This document shows, piece by piece, positions 53,902-63,158 of a stretch of DNA of 64,000 nt (position 1 is the stretch's first letter; every line of letters starts with the position of its first letter). A model generated the notes under the pieces. The model saw only the letters and a list, made by a program, of their open reading frames with translations, was not told the DNA's origin and did not search any database. The DNA comes from Sideroxydans lithotrophicus (GTDB lineage Bacteria; Pseudomonadota; Gammaproteobacteria; Burkholderiales; Gallionellaceae). The stretch spans positions 414,356 to 478,355 of the forward strand of contig DYJI01000001.1 of assembly GCA_020723185.1 (NCBI GenBank), given 5' to 3'. The position numbers and the translations under genes were made by a program.

Positions 53902-54647
53902 TTATCCCCCTCAAGCACAGAGCTGAAATACTCAGCACGCTTCTTCATTTGTGCATCTTGTGATGGAGACGAAAGCCAGTCAGCGGCCCAACCTGCAGCC
54001 ATGACTGCTTCAATTGCGAGACCTATTCCTATTGCATAACCAACTGCACGTTTTCCGACATATACAACGGTCTTCTCACCGACTTTCCGGTAAGTCAGTC
54101 TATTTCGGATCGATACATTTATAGACGCGAGGGGAATACGAATGTGCTTTGATCCACTTGTGGCATAAAACAAAAAACGATCTGAAAGCAGTTGTGATTT
54201 TGTTTTAATTCGATACTCGCTCATGATCACTTCGGCATCACGAGTAACTTGTCTGGCAATTGCGTCGCTTCGTGTTTTAGCAAATACCCCTGGCTGCAAA
54301 TATCCCTTTGCTCTATTCGTCTGCCAATAGGTAAACCGAAGGTTTCTGGGATCATTGGCAAGGCGCTTCAGATCATCTCCACAAACACCGCTATCCCATG
54401 CTTGCCTGAGTGACACAAGGTGATCAACTTCCATTTCCTCGCAGGCAATCTCACGGTCAAGCTCATAAGCATCGCGCACCATTTGTCCTGGGGTGCAGTA
54501 AAACCCACGAGTTTTATAAGATGGCCTGCTGAATTTCCCTTCGCAGATAGATGCAAATACGTCCGCGCTATAGGTAAGGCTGACGAGTGCACTTATAAGC
54601 ATTAAAAATGTGCACTTCATGAATACAAGTGAATGTCTATGACTCAT
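53898..54647 (-). CDS. Secreted HNH-type nuclease-like protein (DUF1524/GmrSD-like) with a membrane segment
   Basis: The 249-residue protein has a signal peptide (from M1 or, more typically, from M10 at 54620). Its HNH-like core comprises EEMEVDHLVSLRQAW (D75, H76), LANDPRNLRF (N98) and TNRAKGY near 110-116, the pattern of DUF1524-type HNH nucleases. A hydrophobic segment near 211-228 could anchor it in the inner membrane with the nuclease domain outside. A periplasmic, membrane-tethered nuclease could degrade incoming phage or competing DNA. The AT-rich composition fits the accessory cargo. Confidence 0.65.
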   Translation of the reverse strand: MSHRHSLVFMKCTFLMLISALVSLTYSADVFASICEGKFSRPSYKTRGFYCTPGQMVRDAYELDREIACEEMEVDHLVSLRQAWDSGVCGDDLKRLANDPRNLRFTYWQTNRAKGYLQPGVFAKTRSDAIARQVTRDAEVIMSEYRIKTKSQLLSDRFLFYATSGSKHIRIPLASINVSIRNRLTYRKVGEKTVVYVGKRAVGYAIGIGLAIEAVMAAGWAADWLSSPSQDAQMKKRAEYFSSVLEGDK

Positions 54648-54710
54648 GGAATGGATATCAGTATTGAGTGAGCTGATGGGCTCAGTATAAGCCGGTGAGA
54701 TTCATTCAAT

Positions 54711-55712
54711 TTAGGTAATCCTGAAGGGGGCTACTCGATCTCCTGGGCACATCCCGAAGTTGGGAAAGCCATGGACCTTTGTCGCACTGTAGACTGCAAA
54801 CGACTTCATTCTTCTAATGACCTCAGTAGTTTTTGCAGGATCCATTTCTTCTGACTTCAATGGCTCGTACTTATGGAAGAAGTATTTTTTGTAGCTTTCT
54901 ATAAAGCCATTCCAGTTTCTGCTATTCCCACTATAAATCTCGTGCGCGATCGCCCGGGAGGCTAAGTATGCTGAGTAATCCTTCCCATGCCTCGTAAACA
55001 TATAGGCACTGCTAGTATAGATTTTTTTAATAGGATAACTGTCTCGTCTGATTCCCTTAAACGCCAGGAGTTTTATAACATCGATAGCAATGGAGGGCGT
55101 TTTTTCAAACCACGGATACGCAAATGCTGACGAAGAATAGGTATCTATCGCCACATGAACATAGCAGCCAGGAATCAGCTGGAAAATCGGGAAGCAATCC
55201 TGAACAAGGATCTCGCCTGGATAACTTCCTATCTTGTAACGTTCTCTAAGACAGGGATCATTCCTGTGTATCTGTTCAAGCAGCCTGTCTGAAACTGGCC
55301 ACCCATCAAGAATATGGTGCTTTTCCAGCCGGTAGAGTCGCTTGCTCACGGTTCCAAGGTTGTTCGAATTCAGAATCTTCTGAACCGTGGGGGGGGAAAG
55401 CGAGAATCCTTTCTTTAATAGCAGCTCCGCTATCTTTGAGCATCCATCATCAGGATGGCGTATAGCCAGATCTATAACTAGGCCAGCTATATCTTGCGGG
55501 GTCTTGTTTGGATTATTTGGGGCTCTTTTCTTTGAAGTCAGGCCTGCATGCGGGTTTTCTTTATGCTTTCGTAGCCAGGCGTAATACGAAGCACGGCTCA
55601 CTTCGTGCTGCAGGCAAGCCTGAGAAACATTGCCGCTTGTCTCAATGGCCCTTAAAACCTCCAGTTTCTGGCTGGAGGCCAAGTGTTTTTTTATCCCCTT
55701 AATTTTAGCCAT
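54711..55712 (-). CDS. Integrase-core (IS481/IS3-like) transposase-related protein with altered DDE triad
   Basis: The 333-residue protein has a helix-turn-helix region (about 16-48, VSQACLQHEVSRASYYAWLRKH), a second HTH (about 85-118) and an RNase-H-like integrase core (about 160-285). The first Asp (D172 in LVQDCF) and the Glu (E272 in NWNGFIESYKK) are in place, but where the second catalytic Asp is expected (SDNG in relatives) the sequence reads YTSSAYMF (232-239). It may be catalytically dead. I saw no terminal inverted repeats around it. It is divergent from the xre gene beside the tns operon and could be a repurposed DNA-binding protein. Confidence 0.65.
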   Translation of the reverse strand: MAKIKGIKKHLASSQKLEVLRAIETSGNVSQACLQHEVSRASYYAWLRKHKENPHAGLTSKKRAPNNPNKTPQDIAGLVIDLAIRHPDDGCSKIAELLLKKGFSLSPPTVQKILNSNNLGTVSKRLYRLEKHHILDGWPVSDRLLEQIHRNDPCLRERYKIGSYPGEILVQDCFPIFQLIPGCYVHVAIDTYSSSAFAYPWFEKTPSIAIDVIKLLAFKGIRRDSYPIKKIYTSSAYMFTRHGKDYSAYLASRAIAHEIYSGNSRNWNGFIESYKKYFFHKYEPLKSEEMDPAKTTEVIRRMKSFAVYSATKVHGFPNFGMCPGDRVAPFRIT

Positions 55713-55861
55713 AGTGAGAGTCTATCCGTTACGGGCGGGAAAAGCCGCGCTCATTGAAATTTATAGGAAGTTCAGTTTCACGACTGTCTATTAATAATAT
55801 TAATTAATCACATGCTGCGAGCAAATGCACAGTTGCAAATACCAATAAAAACAGATAGTTA

Positions 55862-55908
55862 TTGACATTCAACGAAAAATTCATATACTTCGTCTCATAT
55901 TGCTGAGA
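55862..55908 (+). promoter_or_regulatory. xre promoter with palindromic operator-like element
   Basis: TTGACA (55862-55867) and TATACT (55884-55889) are near-consensus sigma-70 elements with a 16-bp spacer. Right after the -10 lies an inverted repeat TCTCA-N6-TGAGA (55893-55897 and 55904-55908), well placed for autorepression by the Xre protein encoded from 55920. Confidence 0.65.
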
Positions 55909-55919
55909 TGGGTTAAGAA

Positions 55920-56360
55920 ATGAGTCCGTTTGCAAAATGGTTAAGAGGGTTTCGGAAGGCAAGAGGGCTCAAGCAAAAGGATCTGGCAGAGAAGCTGGGA
56001 TATGAGCAGAGTTACTTGTCTTCATTGGAGACCGGGCTCAAAGGACCGCCGACGAAGGAGCTCGTTGGAAAACTGGTGAATAAATTTGAATTAACTGACT
56101 TTGAAGCAGAACGGATTCACAGGGCAGCAACCATGTCAGATAGAAAGCTGATGATTCCTGTGGATGCCGAAGAACAGGTTTACTGGCTGGTTCACGAGAT
56201 GCGGCAACGAATAACCACTTTGCTGCCGAGCCAGATTTCCATGATGACGGAAATTCTAGGTATGCCTGAGAGGTTGACTGAGGAAGCAAAGGGCCTGGCC
56301 ATCAAGAATGCAGGCAAGGCAAAAATGAAACGAAAAGTGGAGGAACACAACATGAAATAA
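55920..56360 (+). CDS. Xre-family helix-turn-helix regulator of the tns module
   Basis: The 146-residue protein has an N-terminal XRE domain (about 5-62: FRKARGLKQKDLAEKLGYEQSYLSSLETG) and a helical C-terminal region probably for dimerisation. Xre regulators beside tnsABC operons are common in Tn7-like elements, where they keep transposition low. A palindrome overlapping its own promoter is a likely operator. The gap to tnsA (about 215 bp) holds a weak hairpin (GGCAA...TTGCC) just after its stop. Confidence 0.85.
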   Translation: MSPFAKWLRGFRKARGLKQKDLAEKLGYEQSYLSSLETGLKGPPTKELVGKLVNKFELTDFEAERIHRAATMSDRKLMIPVDAEEQVYWLVHEMRQRITTLLPSQISMMTEILGMPERLTEEAKGLAIKNAGKAKMKRKVEEHNMK

Positions 56361-56574
56361 AAAAGGCAAACCTTACGGCTTGCCCTCCTTATAGGAAGCT
56401 GATGACAGCCCCCCGATTCGCACTCGTATTGTCATCTCCCTTCCTACTGGTCGTCAAGCCCATTTATCCAAATCACCAAAATTGAGCGGGATTTCCTCGG
56501 CTCCAGGGCGGCTTTATTCCTGAATTTGGTGATATCGAGATCAGGAGGCCGTGATCGGCCGGAAAGGAAGAGGC

Positions 56575-57471
56575 ATGTCAATTCATGCAGAGCAAGACAA
56601 CTTGAAATTTGCATCAGGAATAGGTGCAAGCAATTTTCAGCAAAGCATCAACCAAGACATTTGGTTGAAACACAAACACCAGAAATCTGCTGGGCATTCT
56701 ATATATATAGATAGGGAGCTCAGTGCTCGTAGCCTGCTTTATGCGGATCAACTTCCGACATTCGCGGAAATGGCAGTACGGCGGAGCCTGTTCGAACAGG
56801 TAGACCTCGCCTTTTCAAAAGAACCAACGTTGAGTGGGGTAATAGACGGTTGCCGTGAGATCAAGCTCGGGAAACGTGGTGGAGGCCGAGCAAGCTATTT
56901 TCCAAGCAAGAAGAACGCGAAGTCAGGTCTACCTGCAGTAGCGATTCCTGTCGAGAGTCGAGCGGAATCTGCGTTCGCCCTCGAATTGGAGCGTAATCCT
57001 TCCGTTCAGGCATTCAGGACGCAAGCTCTTGCACTGGACATACCAGGATCAAACCATCCGATCTATCCGGACTTCCTGTATGTCGATACGGGTGGCAGGC
57101 TGCATGTTCGAGAAGTAAAGGCGAACAAGGAGTATCTGAGCAGTGAGTTCCGCGAGCGCATCGAAGTGATTACTGGGATTCTACATAAAGAAGGAATCAG
57201 CTATGCCGTCGTTGATTTGAATGACATGCCGAGCGGAATGAAGTCAGCAAATCTGTTCTGGCTGCACAAGCAATATGACCGAATCCCTCACATGGATGAA
57301 ATCAAGGCGTTCTTTGCGCTCGATTTTGAGCGTTCAACTTATGGCGAGCTTCAGGAGCTCTGCAGGAGCAACGGACTTCCAGCCTCGCTCGTTCCCTACC
57401 TGCTGATGTGCGAATGGCTACAGACAAATTGGAAGTGCCGAATCGACAACCTGATGGAGGTGTGGAAATGA
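56575..57471 (+). CDS. tnsA: Tn7-like transposition endonuclease TnsA
   Basis: The 298-residue protein cleaves the 5' ends of the transposon. The restriction-endonuclease-like catalytic residues are visible: E131 in ESRAESAFA, D166 in YPDFLYV and K182 in VREVKAN. The C-terminal domain (about 205-298) is the winged-helix part that contacts TnsC. The ATG at 56575 has a GGAAAGGAAG ribosome binding site; a GTG at 56551 is too close to its AGGAGG. Presence of TnsA implies cut-and-paste rather than replicative transposition. It overlaps tnsB by 4 bp. Confidence 0.92.
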   Translation: MSIHAEQDNLKFASGIGASNFQQSINQDIWLKHKHQKSAGHSIYIDRELSARSLLYADQLPTFAEMAVRRSLFEQVDLAFSKEPTLSGVIDGCREIKLGKRGGGRASYFPSKKNAKSGLPAVAIPVESRAESAFALELERNPSVQAFRTQALALDIPGSNHPIYPDFLYVDTGGRLHVREVKANKEYLSSEFRERIEVITGILHKEGISYAVVDLNDMPSGMKSANLFWLHKQYDRIPHMDEIKAFFALDFERSTYGELQELCRSNGLPASLVPYLLMCEWLQTNWKCRIDNLMEVWK

Positions 57472-59492
57472 ATGATGTTTCAATTTGCAACCCGAAAGTA
57501 GGGATGCGTTTTGAAATGCGCGGCTCTGAGTTCGAGGTTTGCTTTGCGCAGTTCGGATTGCTCAGATACGCATCGGTAAAAGGAGGGACCCCATACAGGC
57601 TTAAGATTAATAAGTTTCATGACTATCAGGAACGCAAGGAAATAAAGATTCTGAAGCCCGAGTTGTATAAGGGTGACCAGGTACAAGGTTGCGATGATGG
57701 TGGTTATGCACCAGCAAGTCTTTCCCAGAAGGAGCTGACTGAAGGAATGCGTCGGATTCGCTACGCGGAAGCTGCAACTTCTGAGTTGGTTCATCCAAAC
57801 TCCTACAAGGAAATCGAGAACTGGCTTCCTAGCTGTGCAGCTCGAATCAAGGACGTGAATCCACCTGTTCCTCGGTCAGTTTCTTCGTGGGTAAAGACCT
57901 ATCGTGAAAAAGGGCGAGATGCTTTGTTTGCGCCAGAACGGAAGCGTGGAAATAGAACGCTAAAGTTCTCTCCAGAGATTCATATTCTTATGCTGGAAGC
58001 GATCGATGAATATCTGAATAAGAAGGAGCGTCGGGATGCTAAGGATGTTCTTGCTCATATTGCTGGAAGGTTGGCCGAGCAGGATTTGCTCGACAAGGAT
58101 GGAGAAAAGGTTCCCATCCCACATGAGAGAACAATCAGGCGCTACCTCGAGAAGCTCGATCCGTACCTCCTAATCAGGCTTAAGCAGGGACCGTTGGCTG
58201 CTGAGAAAGCGGTAAGGGCTGCCGGAAAAGTAATCACGTCTCCAGGGCCAATGCATCTGGTGCAGATCGATACACACTTTCTGAAAGTCTTTGTGGTCGA
58301 TCCTGAAACAGGCGAGGTCCTTGGGAAGCCTTATCTGGTCTGCGCTTTCGATGTCAGGACACGTTGCATCGTTGGGGTCTATATCAGTTTGATGCCAGCA
58401 TCGGCAGCGACCACATTGGGTGTGGTGAAAGACATGCTGACCCGCCCAAATTCTGGCCTGCCTGGAGGCATCCCGGTTTATTTGATCCCAGACAACGGCG
58501 TTGAATTCAAGAACGCGGCGGTCGTTAGGTTGTGCGCCAGCCTGTCTATCCATTTTGAACCGGCTCAAGTTCGTGATCCAAATGGCAAGGCGCACGTTGA
58601 GCGCTTCTTCAGCACGTTATCGAACTACCTTATTCAAAAACTTCCAGGTAGAACTTTTACAGATATCAATACAAGAGGTGATTACAAGTCTGAGAAGGAA
58701 GCAACAGCCACGCTTGAGGATATCGAAAAGTATGTCCGTTTCTGGATTGAGGAGGAGTATCACCAGCGCATACATAGTGGCACATCGCGTGCTCCGATCA
58801 TGCACTGGCAGGAAGAGACATCTGCTGTCCCACGCCAAGGACTGACGCCAACCGATGTTGATGTGCTTGCGCGTACGCCCTATCAGGTCAAGATCAATCG
58901 CGGGCGAGTGCGCGTTGAGAAGCTTGAGTTCTGCAGCCAAGCCCTGAAAAAGCTGGAAGCAGAACACAAAGGTTCTGTAACGGTTCTCCTGAACGAACTC
59001 GACCTGTCATATGTATATGTCCAGGATCCGTATGAAAAGGGCAATTTCATCCAGGCAGATTCTGTCGACCCTGAGTACACCAAGGGGCTGACGCTTTCCG
59101 AACACAAAGAAGTCCAAGTCCTCAAGATGAAGATGGCCAAGGAAGATCTTGATGCGCTAGGCAAGAACGCAAACCTGTTGGCTCGGTGGCAATTGATGCA
59201 GATGGTCCAGAAAGATTCGAAAGCGGCTCGCAAGAAGATCGCAAAACTGACGAACGGTGCAGGTCGAAAGAGCTTCGGGAAGCAGGAGAGCTTACCCATC
59301 CTCGATGAAACTCCACCACCTTCAATGGTCAAGCAGGAAACGGAGAGACACCGTAAACCTGAGGATCCCCAAACCAGGCTGAGGGGTCGGGGTGTGGAAC
59401 CTGAAATTACAACGGATATCACTAGCAGAGATCCTGCGTTCAAAGCGAGCGCGGAGAGGGCGTTCAAATCAAAAATCTACAGAATGGAGTAA
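57468..59492 (+). CDS. tnsB: Tn7-like DDE transposase TnsB
   Basis: The 674-residue transposase has N-terminal DNA-binding HTH domains (about 90-230), the catalytic core with D268 (LVQIDTHF), D342 (IPDNGVEF) and E378 (KAHVERFFS; a D-D-35-E spacing), a Mu-transposase-like beta-barrel (about 470-560), and a C-terminal tail rich in charged and proline residues that would contact TnsC. It binds the ~22-bp end repeats and joins the 3' ends. All catalytic residues are present, so the element may be active. Confidence 0.95.
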   Translation: MNDVSICNPKVGMRFEMRGSEFEVCFAQFGLLRYASVKGGTPYRLKINKFHDYQERKEIKILKPELYKGDQVQGCDDGGYAPASLSQKELTEGMRRIRYAEAATSELVHPNSYKEIENWLPSCAARIKDVNPPVPRSVSSWVKTYREKGRDALFAPERKRGNRTLKFSPEIHILMLEAIDEYLNKKERRDAKDVLAHIAGRLAEQDLLDKDGEKVPIPHERTIRRYLEKLDPYLLIRLKQGPLAAEKAVRAAGKVITSPGPMHLVQIDTHFLKVFVVDPETGEVLGKPYLVCAFDVRTRCIVGVYISLMPASAATTLGVVKDMLTRPNSGLPGGIPVYLIPDNGVEFKNAAVVRLCASLSIHFEPAQVRDPNGKAHVERFFSTLSNYLIQKLPGRTFTDINTRGDYKSEKEATATLEDIEKYVRFWIEEEYHQRIHSGTSRAPIMHWQEETSAVPRQGLTPTDVDVLARTPYQVKINRGRVRVEKLEFCSQALKKLEAEHKGSVTVLLNELDLSYVYVQDPYEKGNFIQADSVDPEYTKGLTLSEHKEVQVLKMKMAKEDLDALGKNANLLARWQLMQMVQKDSKAARKKIAKLTNGAGRKSFGKQESLPILDETPPPSMVKQETERHRKPEDPQTRLRGRGVEPEITTDITSRDPAFKASAERAFKSKIYRME

Positions 59493-59495
59493 CAA

Positions 59496-60497
59496 ATGAA
59501 AACGAATACACAATCCAATGAAGTTTTTTCTAGCCAATCAGAGCAGCAGGCATACGAGGTCGTAGCCGAAATCGACAAGATACGTGTAGGACACCAGTTC
59601 TATAACGGAGCGTTGAATGACATAAATGACTGCCTGAAAGCCTCCGCATTTTCTAGGGAGCCGGTGAACTGTATGTTGCTAGGCAATGGGGGGATGGGGA
59701 AGACTTCTGTCGCAGAAATGATCATGAGTACGATGAAGCCGAAGATCATTCGAGAAAACGACATGGAGACGATAACTGTTCCGGCGTTTTACGCAAGCTT
59801 CAAGTCATCTACCAGCTTGAAATCGTTGCTGACAGAAATGCTTGGAAAACTTGGTGATCCGCACCCCACCATTGGTGATGAAGTCGACAAGGCACAGCGC
59901 TTTTACACATTGCTCGTCCAGTGTCACACAAGGATTATTTTCCTTGATGAGTTGCACGACATCGAGGGCTTTAAAAACTATAACTACAGAGCTATGCAAA
60001 AGTTCATCAAGGTTCTAAAGACAATCAGTAATGTGCGTGGGCCAGTAACCTGTGTGATGGGGATTCCGGAGTGTCATGACATATTTAAAGGGGATCAGGA
60101 AATGTCCCGGCGGTTTAAACGTCAGATTATCTTGCACAAACTCAGACCAGGAACAGAGGCGGCACCTGGGATGCTGAAAAACTTCGTCAGTGATGTTTAT
60201 GAAGCAATCATCGAATCCACTGAGATCAAGGGGTTTCCGAGCCTGTCATATTCAAGTGTATTGCAGATATACACTGCCACGGGCGGAAGTCCGGACTACA
60301 TCATGACTCTCATCAAAGAGTCGACTCTGCACGCCATGTTGAACGGTAGGGTACACGTTGAGATTGGGGATTATGCAAACACTTGGGCTAATGGTCTGCT
60401 GAATGGCGCAGATCTTGGCAAAAAAATCCAAGTGGGCTTCAACCCCTTCCTCGCTGAACAAGCAAGACTGGCTAGCATGTTCAGGGAGGGTTATTGA
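59496..60497 (+). CDS. tnsC: Tn7-like AAA+ regulator TnsC
   Basis: The 333-residue ATPase has Walker A GNGGMGKT (63-70), Walker B IIFLDELHD (D151, E152) and an Arg-rich segment near 207 (SRRFKRQIIL). It forms a filament on target DNA that links target choice by TniQ with the TnsAB transposase. It starts 3 bp after tnsB and its stop overlaps the tniQ ATG (TGATG). Confidence 0.94.
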   Translation: MKTNTQSNEVFSSQSEQQAYEVVAEIDKIRVGHQFYNGALNDINDCLKASAFSREPVNCMLLGNGGMGKTSVAEMIMSTMKPKIIRENDMETITVPAFYASFKSSTSLKSLLTEMLGKLGDPHPTIGDEVDKAQRFYTLLVQCHTRIIFLDELHDIEGFKNYNYRAMQKFIKVLKTISNVRGPVTCVMGIPECHDIFKGDQEMSRRFKRQIILHKLRPGTEAAPGMLKNFVSDVYEAIIESTEIKGFPSLSYSSVLQIYTATGGSPDYIMTLIKESTLHAMLNGRVHVEIGDYANTWANGLLNGADLGKKIQVGFNPFLAEQARLASMFREGY

Positions 60498-62617
60498 TGA
60501 CCGGTCACCTGGTTTCTCGCCCCATCCCGATTCCCGGTGAATCGTCCGCAAGCCTATTGATGCGTGCAGTCGAGGGGAATGGCTATCCGAGTCTGTCGGC
60601 GCTGATCTGGGCATTTTGGGGAAACAAAAGCGGCAAGGGTTGGGCTGAGGCTGCGCATACGGATCCCGCTCGGTATGCGGAAATCCTCTCCGCATTCGGT
60701 ATCAAGGTCCCGGAGGTTGACTCGATATGTTTCCGTAGGGAAGGCCCAACATCCGAAAGTGCGCGCGTCATGGATGGCATGTGCATCCATGAACAGATGT
60801 TTAGGGAGGATGGACGCTACTACTGTCCAAAGTGCCTTGAACAGCGTCCATATTGGCGGCGGAGCTGGTCCCTCAGGGCATATTCCGTGTGTACTGAGCA
60901 CAATATGTATTTGCTACGAGACTGTCCGACATGCGGTTCCGAATTGTCGGCGGGCCGCGGTGAGCTCGCTAAATGCAGCTGCGGGACCAACTTGAAGCAA
61001 GCGGCGAGCGATCCAGCTGACTCATCAGCAGTTGATTGGTGGTTGCAGATTCATCAGTCCTCTCTGGAGCTCTCTCAGCACGCAGATATCTTATACCTTG
61101 CACTTTCGGGGATGGATGGTGGCGAGAAGGATCCAATATCGGAGCACCGTAGGTTATGCACGGTTCGCTCCTGGATAGAGAACGGTGAGGTTGATGCGGC
61201 GGTCATGGAAATGGTAGGCAAGGAGTCGGCTCTTCATCCACGTCTGCTGCTGCTCCCTCTGTTGAGGAGAGCGGACATCCCTGAGATCGAAAGGTTTGCC
61301 AAGGCCATCCTGAAGCTATGGCAGTCACCAGACAATATGCCGGAATTCAAAGGGGAGGAAGTAATCGGCCGCCGCGATGCAGAACTCGCATTGGGGATTT
61401 CCACCGCCCAATTCAGGAAATTCTTGGAGACAACTCTATTGGACTTTCCAAATGGGGAGCGCCCTTCAAGAGGGCGGGTAAGCCAGGCGGCAGTAAACCG
61501 GCTGTTGTTCATTCTGAATTTAGGCAAGGTCGATGCAGCAGATGGCGTGACCCGGGAGCAGACAAAGAGCCTGGCATCCATGGTGATGAGTGTCCTGTGT
61601 GGCGATCTTGAAAGCGCAGGGTATGACGTGACAGCGGGGCTGAATACCTTGCGGTTGAAGCAGAAAGCGCAGGATCGGCAGCTGGAAACAGGAGCGTCTT
61701 TCGACTGGGTGGATACCAGTCAGGTAGCCGAGGTGCTAGGCACCTATCCAGAGGCGGTCCGGTTCCTGAGGATCAAAGGGTGGATTGCCTTCAGGGATCG
61801 GGACTTGGAGGGCAAGAAGAGGTTCATCGCGAATCGGCACGATGTTGAGCAATTCCACAAAGCCTATGTTCTGGGTGGGACGATAGCCTCACAGCTCGGC
61901 ATGAACCCAACAAACCTTTCTGAAAAACTCATGGCGCTAGGAGTGCAGCCTGTGGCTGGGCCGAAATTGGACGGTCTGTTGGTATATCTGTTCCGGCGGG
62001 TGGACATTGAAGGGATCGACATTGAGTCGCTGCGAACGATGGAACAGTACCCCACTAATGCAGGACGGAAGCGGAAAAACGGGGAGGCAGCGGATGGGCA
62101 AAGTCCCAATGGCGAGATGAATGCGGGCGCAGCAGCTGTCGCACTTGGGGTTGGGCTTTCTGACATCCATTCGTTAATACAGAAGGGATTTATTGAGCGC
62201 GTACCAAAGCTCAACAGGGAGATCATCGTGTCTGCAAAGTCTGTCCGCAGGCTTGAAAGGCAACTTCAGCGCGAAGACCTACTTCCCATAGATGAGGCTG
62301 CAAACCGCCTCGGCTTGACTAAGGAGATGCTGGAAAGCCGATGGATCAAGAGCGGCGTGCTCCACGCACTCGACTTTGGGATATGTCGCAAGATTGCGGC
62401 CAAAGAGCTGGAATACCTCGAGTCTATTCTTGGGGAACATGTCACCGCTGCCGAAGGCGGCCGGCTCCTGAAGATGCATCGATCTTACTTGCCGAACCTG
62501 GAAAGGAGGGGAGCCATTCTGTCCAAAAAGGTCGGAACTGGGCAGGGGGTGCGGCTGTATGCCCGGGCAGATGTGATCAACTTAAAGAGGGGATTTCTGA
62601 AACCAGCGAATCTCTAA
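60497..62617 (+). CDS. tniQ: TniQ/TnsD-like target-selection protein
   Basis: The 706-residue protein has the TniQ N-terminal domain (RPIPIPGESSASLLMRAVEGNG, about 9-29) and a zinc-binding region with C110/C113, C132/H135, C143/C146 and C160/C162. The long C-terminal part contains several MerR/excisionase-like helix-turn-helix units (for example DTSQVAEVLGTYPEAVRFLR, IDEAANRLGLTKEMLESRW and AEGGRLLKMHRSYLPNLERR). This size and architecture fit TnsD, which binds a fixed chromosomal site, rather than the short TniQ of CRISPR-guided elements. The likely target is the 3' end of nrdB. A TTG at 60494 precedes the ATG. Confidence 0.9.
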   Translation: MTGHLVSRPIPIPGESSASLLMRAVEGNGYPSLSALIWAFWGNKSGKGWAEAAHTDPARYAEILSAFGIKVPEVDSICFRREGPTSESARVMDGMCIHEQMFREDGRYYCPKCLEQRPYWRRSWSLRAYSVCTEHNMYLLRDCPTCGSELSAGRGELAKCSCGTNLKQAASDPADSSAVDWWLQIHQSSLELSQHADILYLALSGMDGGEKDPISEHRRLCTVRSWIENGEVDAAVMEMVGKESALHPRLLLLPLLRRADIPEIERFAKAILKLWQSPDNMPEFKGEEVIGRRDAELALGISTAQFRKFLETTLLDFPNGERPSRGRVSQAAVNRLLFILNLGKVDAADGVTREQTKSLASMVMSVLCGDLESAGYDVTAGLNTLRLKQKAQDRQLETGASFDWVDTSQVAEVLGTYPEAVRFLRIKGWIAFRDRDLEGKKRFIANRHDVEQFHKAYVLGGTIASQLGMNPTNLSEKLMALGVQPVAGPKLDGLLVYLFRRVDIEGIDIESLRTMEQYPTNAGRKRKNGEAADGQSPNGEMNAGAAAVALGVGLSDIHSLIQKGFIERVPKLNREIIVSAKSVRRLERQLQREDLLPIDEAANRLGLTKEMLESRWIKSGVLHALDFGICRKIAAKELEYLESILGEHVTAAEGGRLLKMHRSYLPNLERRGAILSKKVGTGQGVRLYARADVINLKRGFLKPANL

Positions 62618-62636
62618 CAGAAGAATCGGAATAAAA

Positions 62637-62996
62637 ATGACCAATGTTTATCGAAACACACTGTTCAAGCATTTGGCTTCGAATGCCAGCGACTGTCCAA
62701 TCGAATGGCTAGTGGATTTTGGGGCTAAGGAGATCAGACTCCGCGCCAGTTTCATCTCTCCGGCACTGATTATCGATTGCATACGGCATATGTCACAGGC
62801 AGATGAGCGTTTCAAGCTTGCCGGTATTACCGACCCTCTTCAAATCAGCAACAGTTTTCAAATTCAACTACAGCTTGTGCACGGGGATATGCCCGCCGTG
62901 CAGTTCAAATTGAACGTTTACAAACTTCAAACGGGTAGTCAAAGTCTGGACAGACTGGAAATCGAACTGACTCCAACAGAATTCCGCCTTAATTAG
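62637..62996 (+). CDS. Unrecognised small protein at the end of the tns operon
   Basis: The 119-residue protein has a mixed alpha/beta pattern: a polar N-terminus with two cysteines, then ALIIDCIRHMSQADERFKL near 45-63, and strands toward the C-terminus (FQIQLQLVHG, VQFKLNVYKL, RLEIELTPTEF). It starts 19 bp after tniQ and ends just before a strong terminator, so it is the last gene of the tns transcript. I know no family for it. Position suggests a role in transposition or its control; this is inference. Confidence 0.6.
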   Translation: MTNVYRNTLFKHLASNASDCPIEWLVDFGAKEIRLRASFISPALIIDCIRHMSQADERFKLAGITDPLQISNSFQIQLQLVHGDMPAVQFKLNVYKLQTGSQSLDRLEIELTPTEFRLN

Positions 62997-63022
62997 GCAG
63001 TCCGCGTTCAACGCGGGCAGTG

Positions 63023-63057
63023 AAAATGCCGTCCTCTTTGTCAGGGCGGCATTTTTT
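63023..63057 (+). terminator. Rho-independent terminator of the tns operon
   Basis: AAAATGCCGTCCT and AGGGCGGCATTTT form a 13-bp stem (one G-U pair) with a loop of about 7 nt, followed by a T run. It closes the xre-tns transcription unit about 100 bp before the right end repeats. Confidence 0.82.
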
Positions 63058-63158
63058 CGCCGAAAAAATGCCGGTAGTTTTGGCGAATATTGAAGGGTCT
63101 CGCCCATCTGAAGCGGGGAATATTGATTTTGAGGCCCATCAATTAAAGCCCAAAATTA

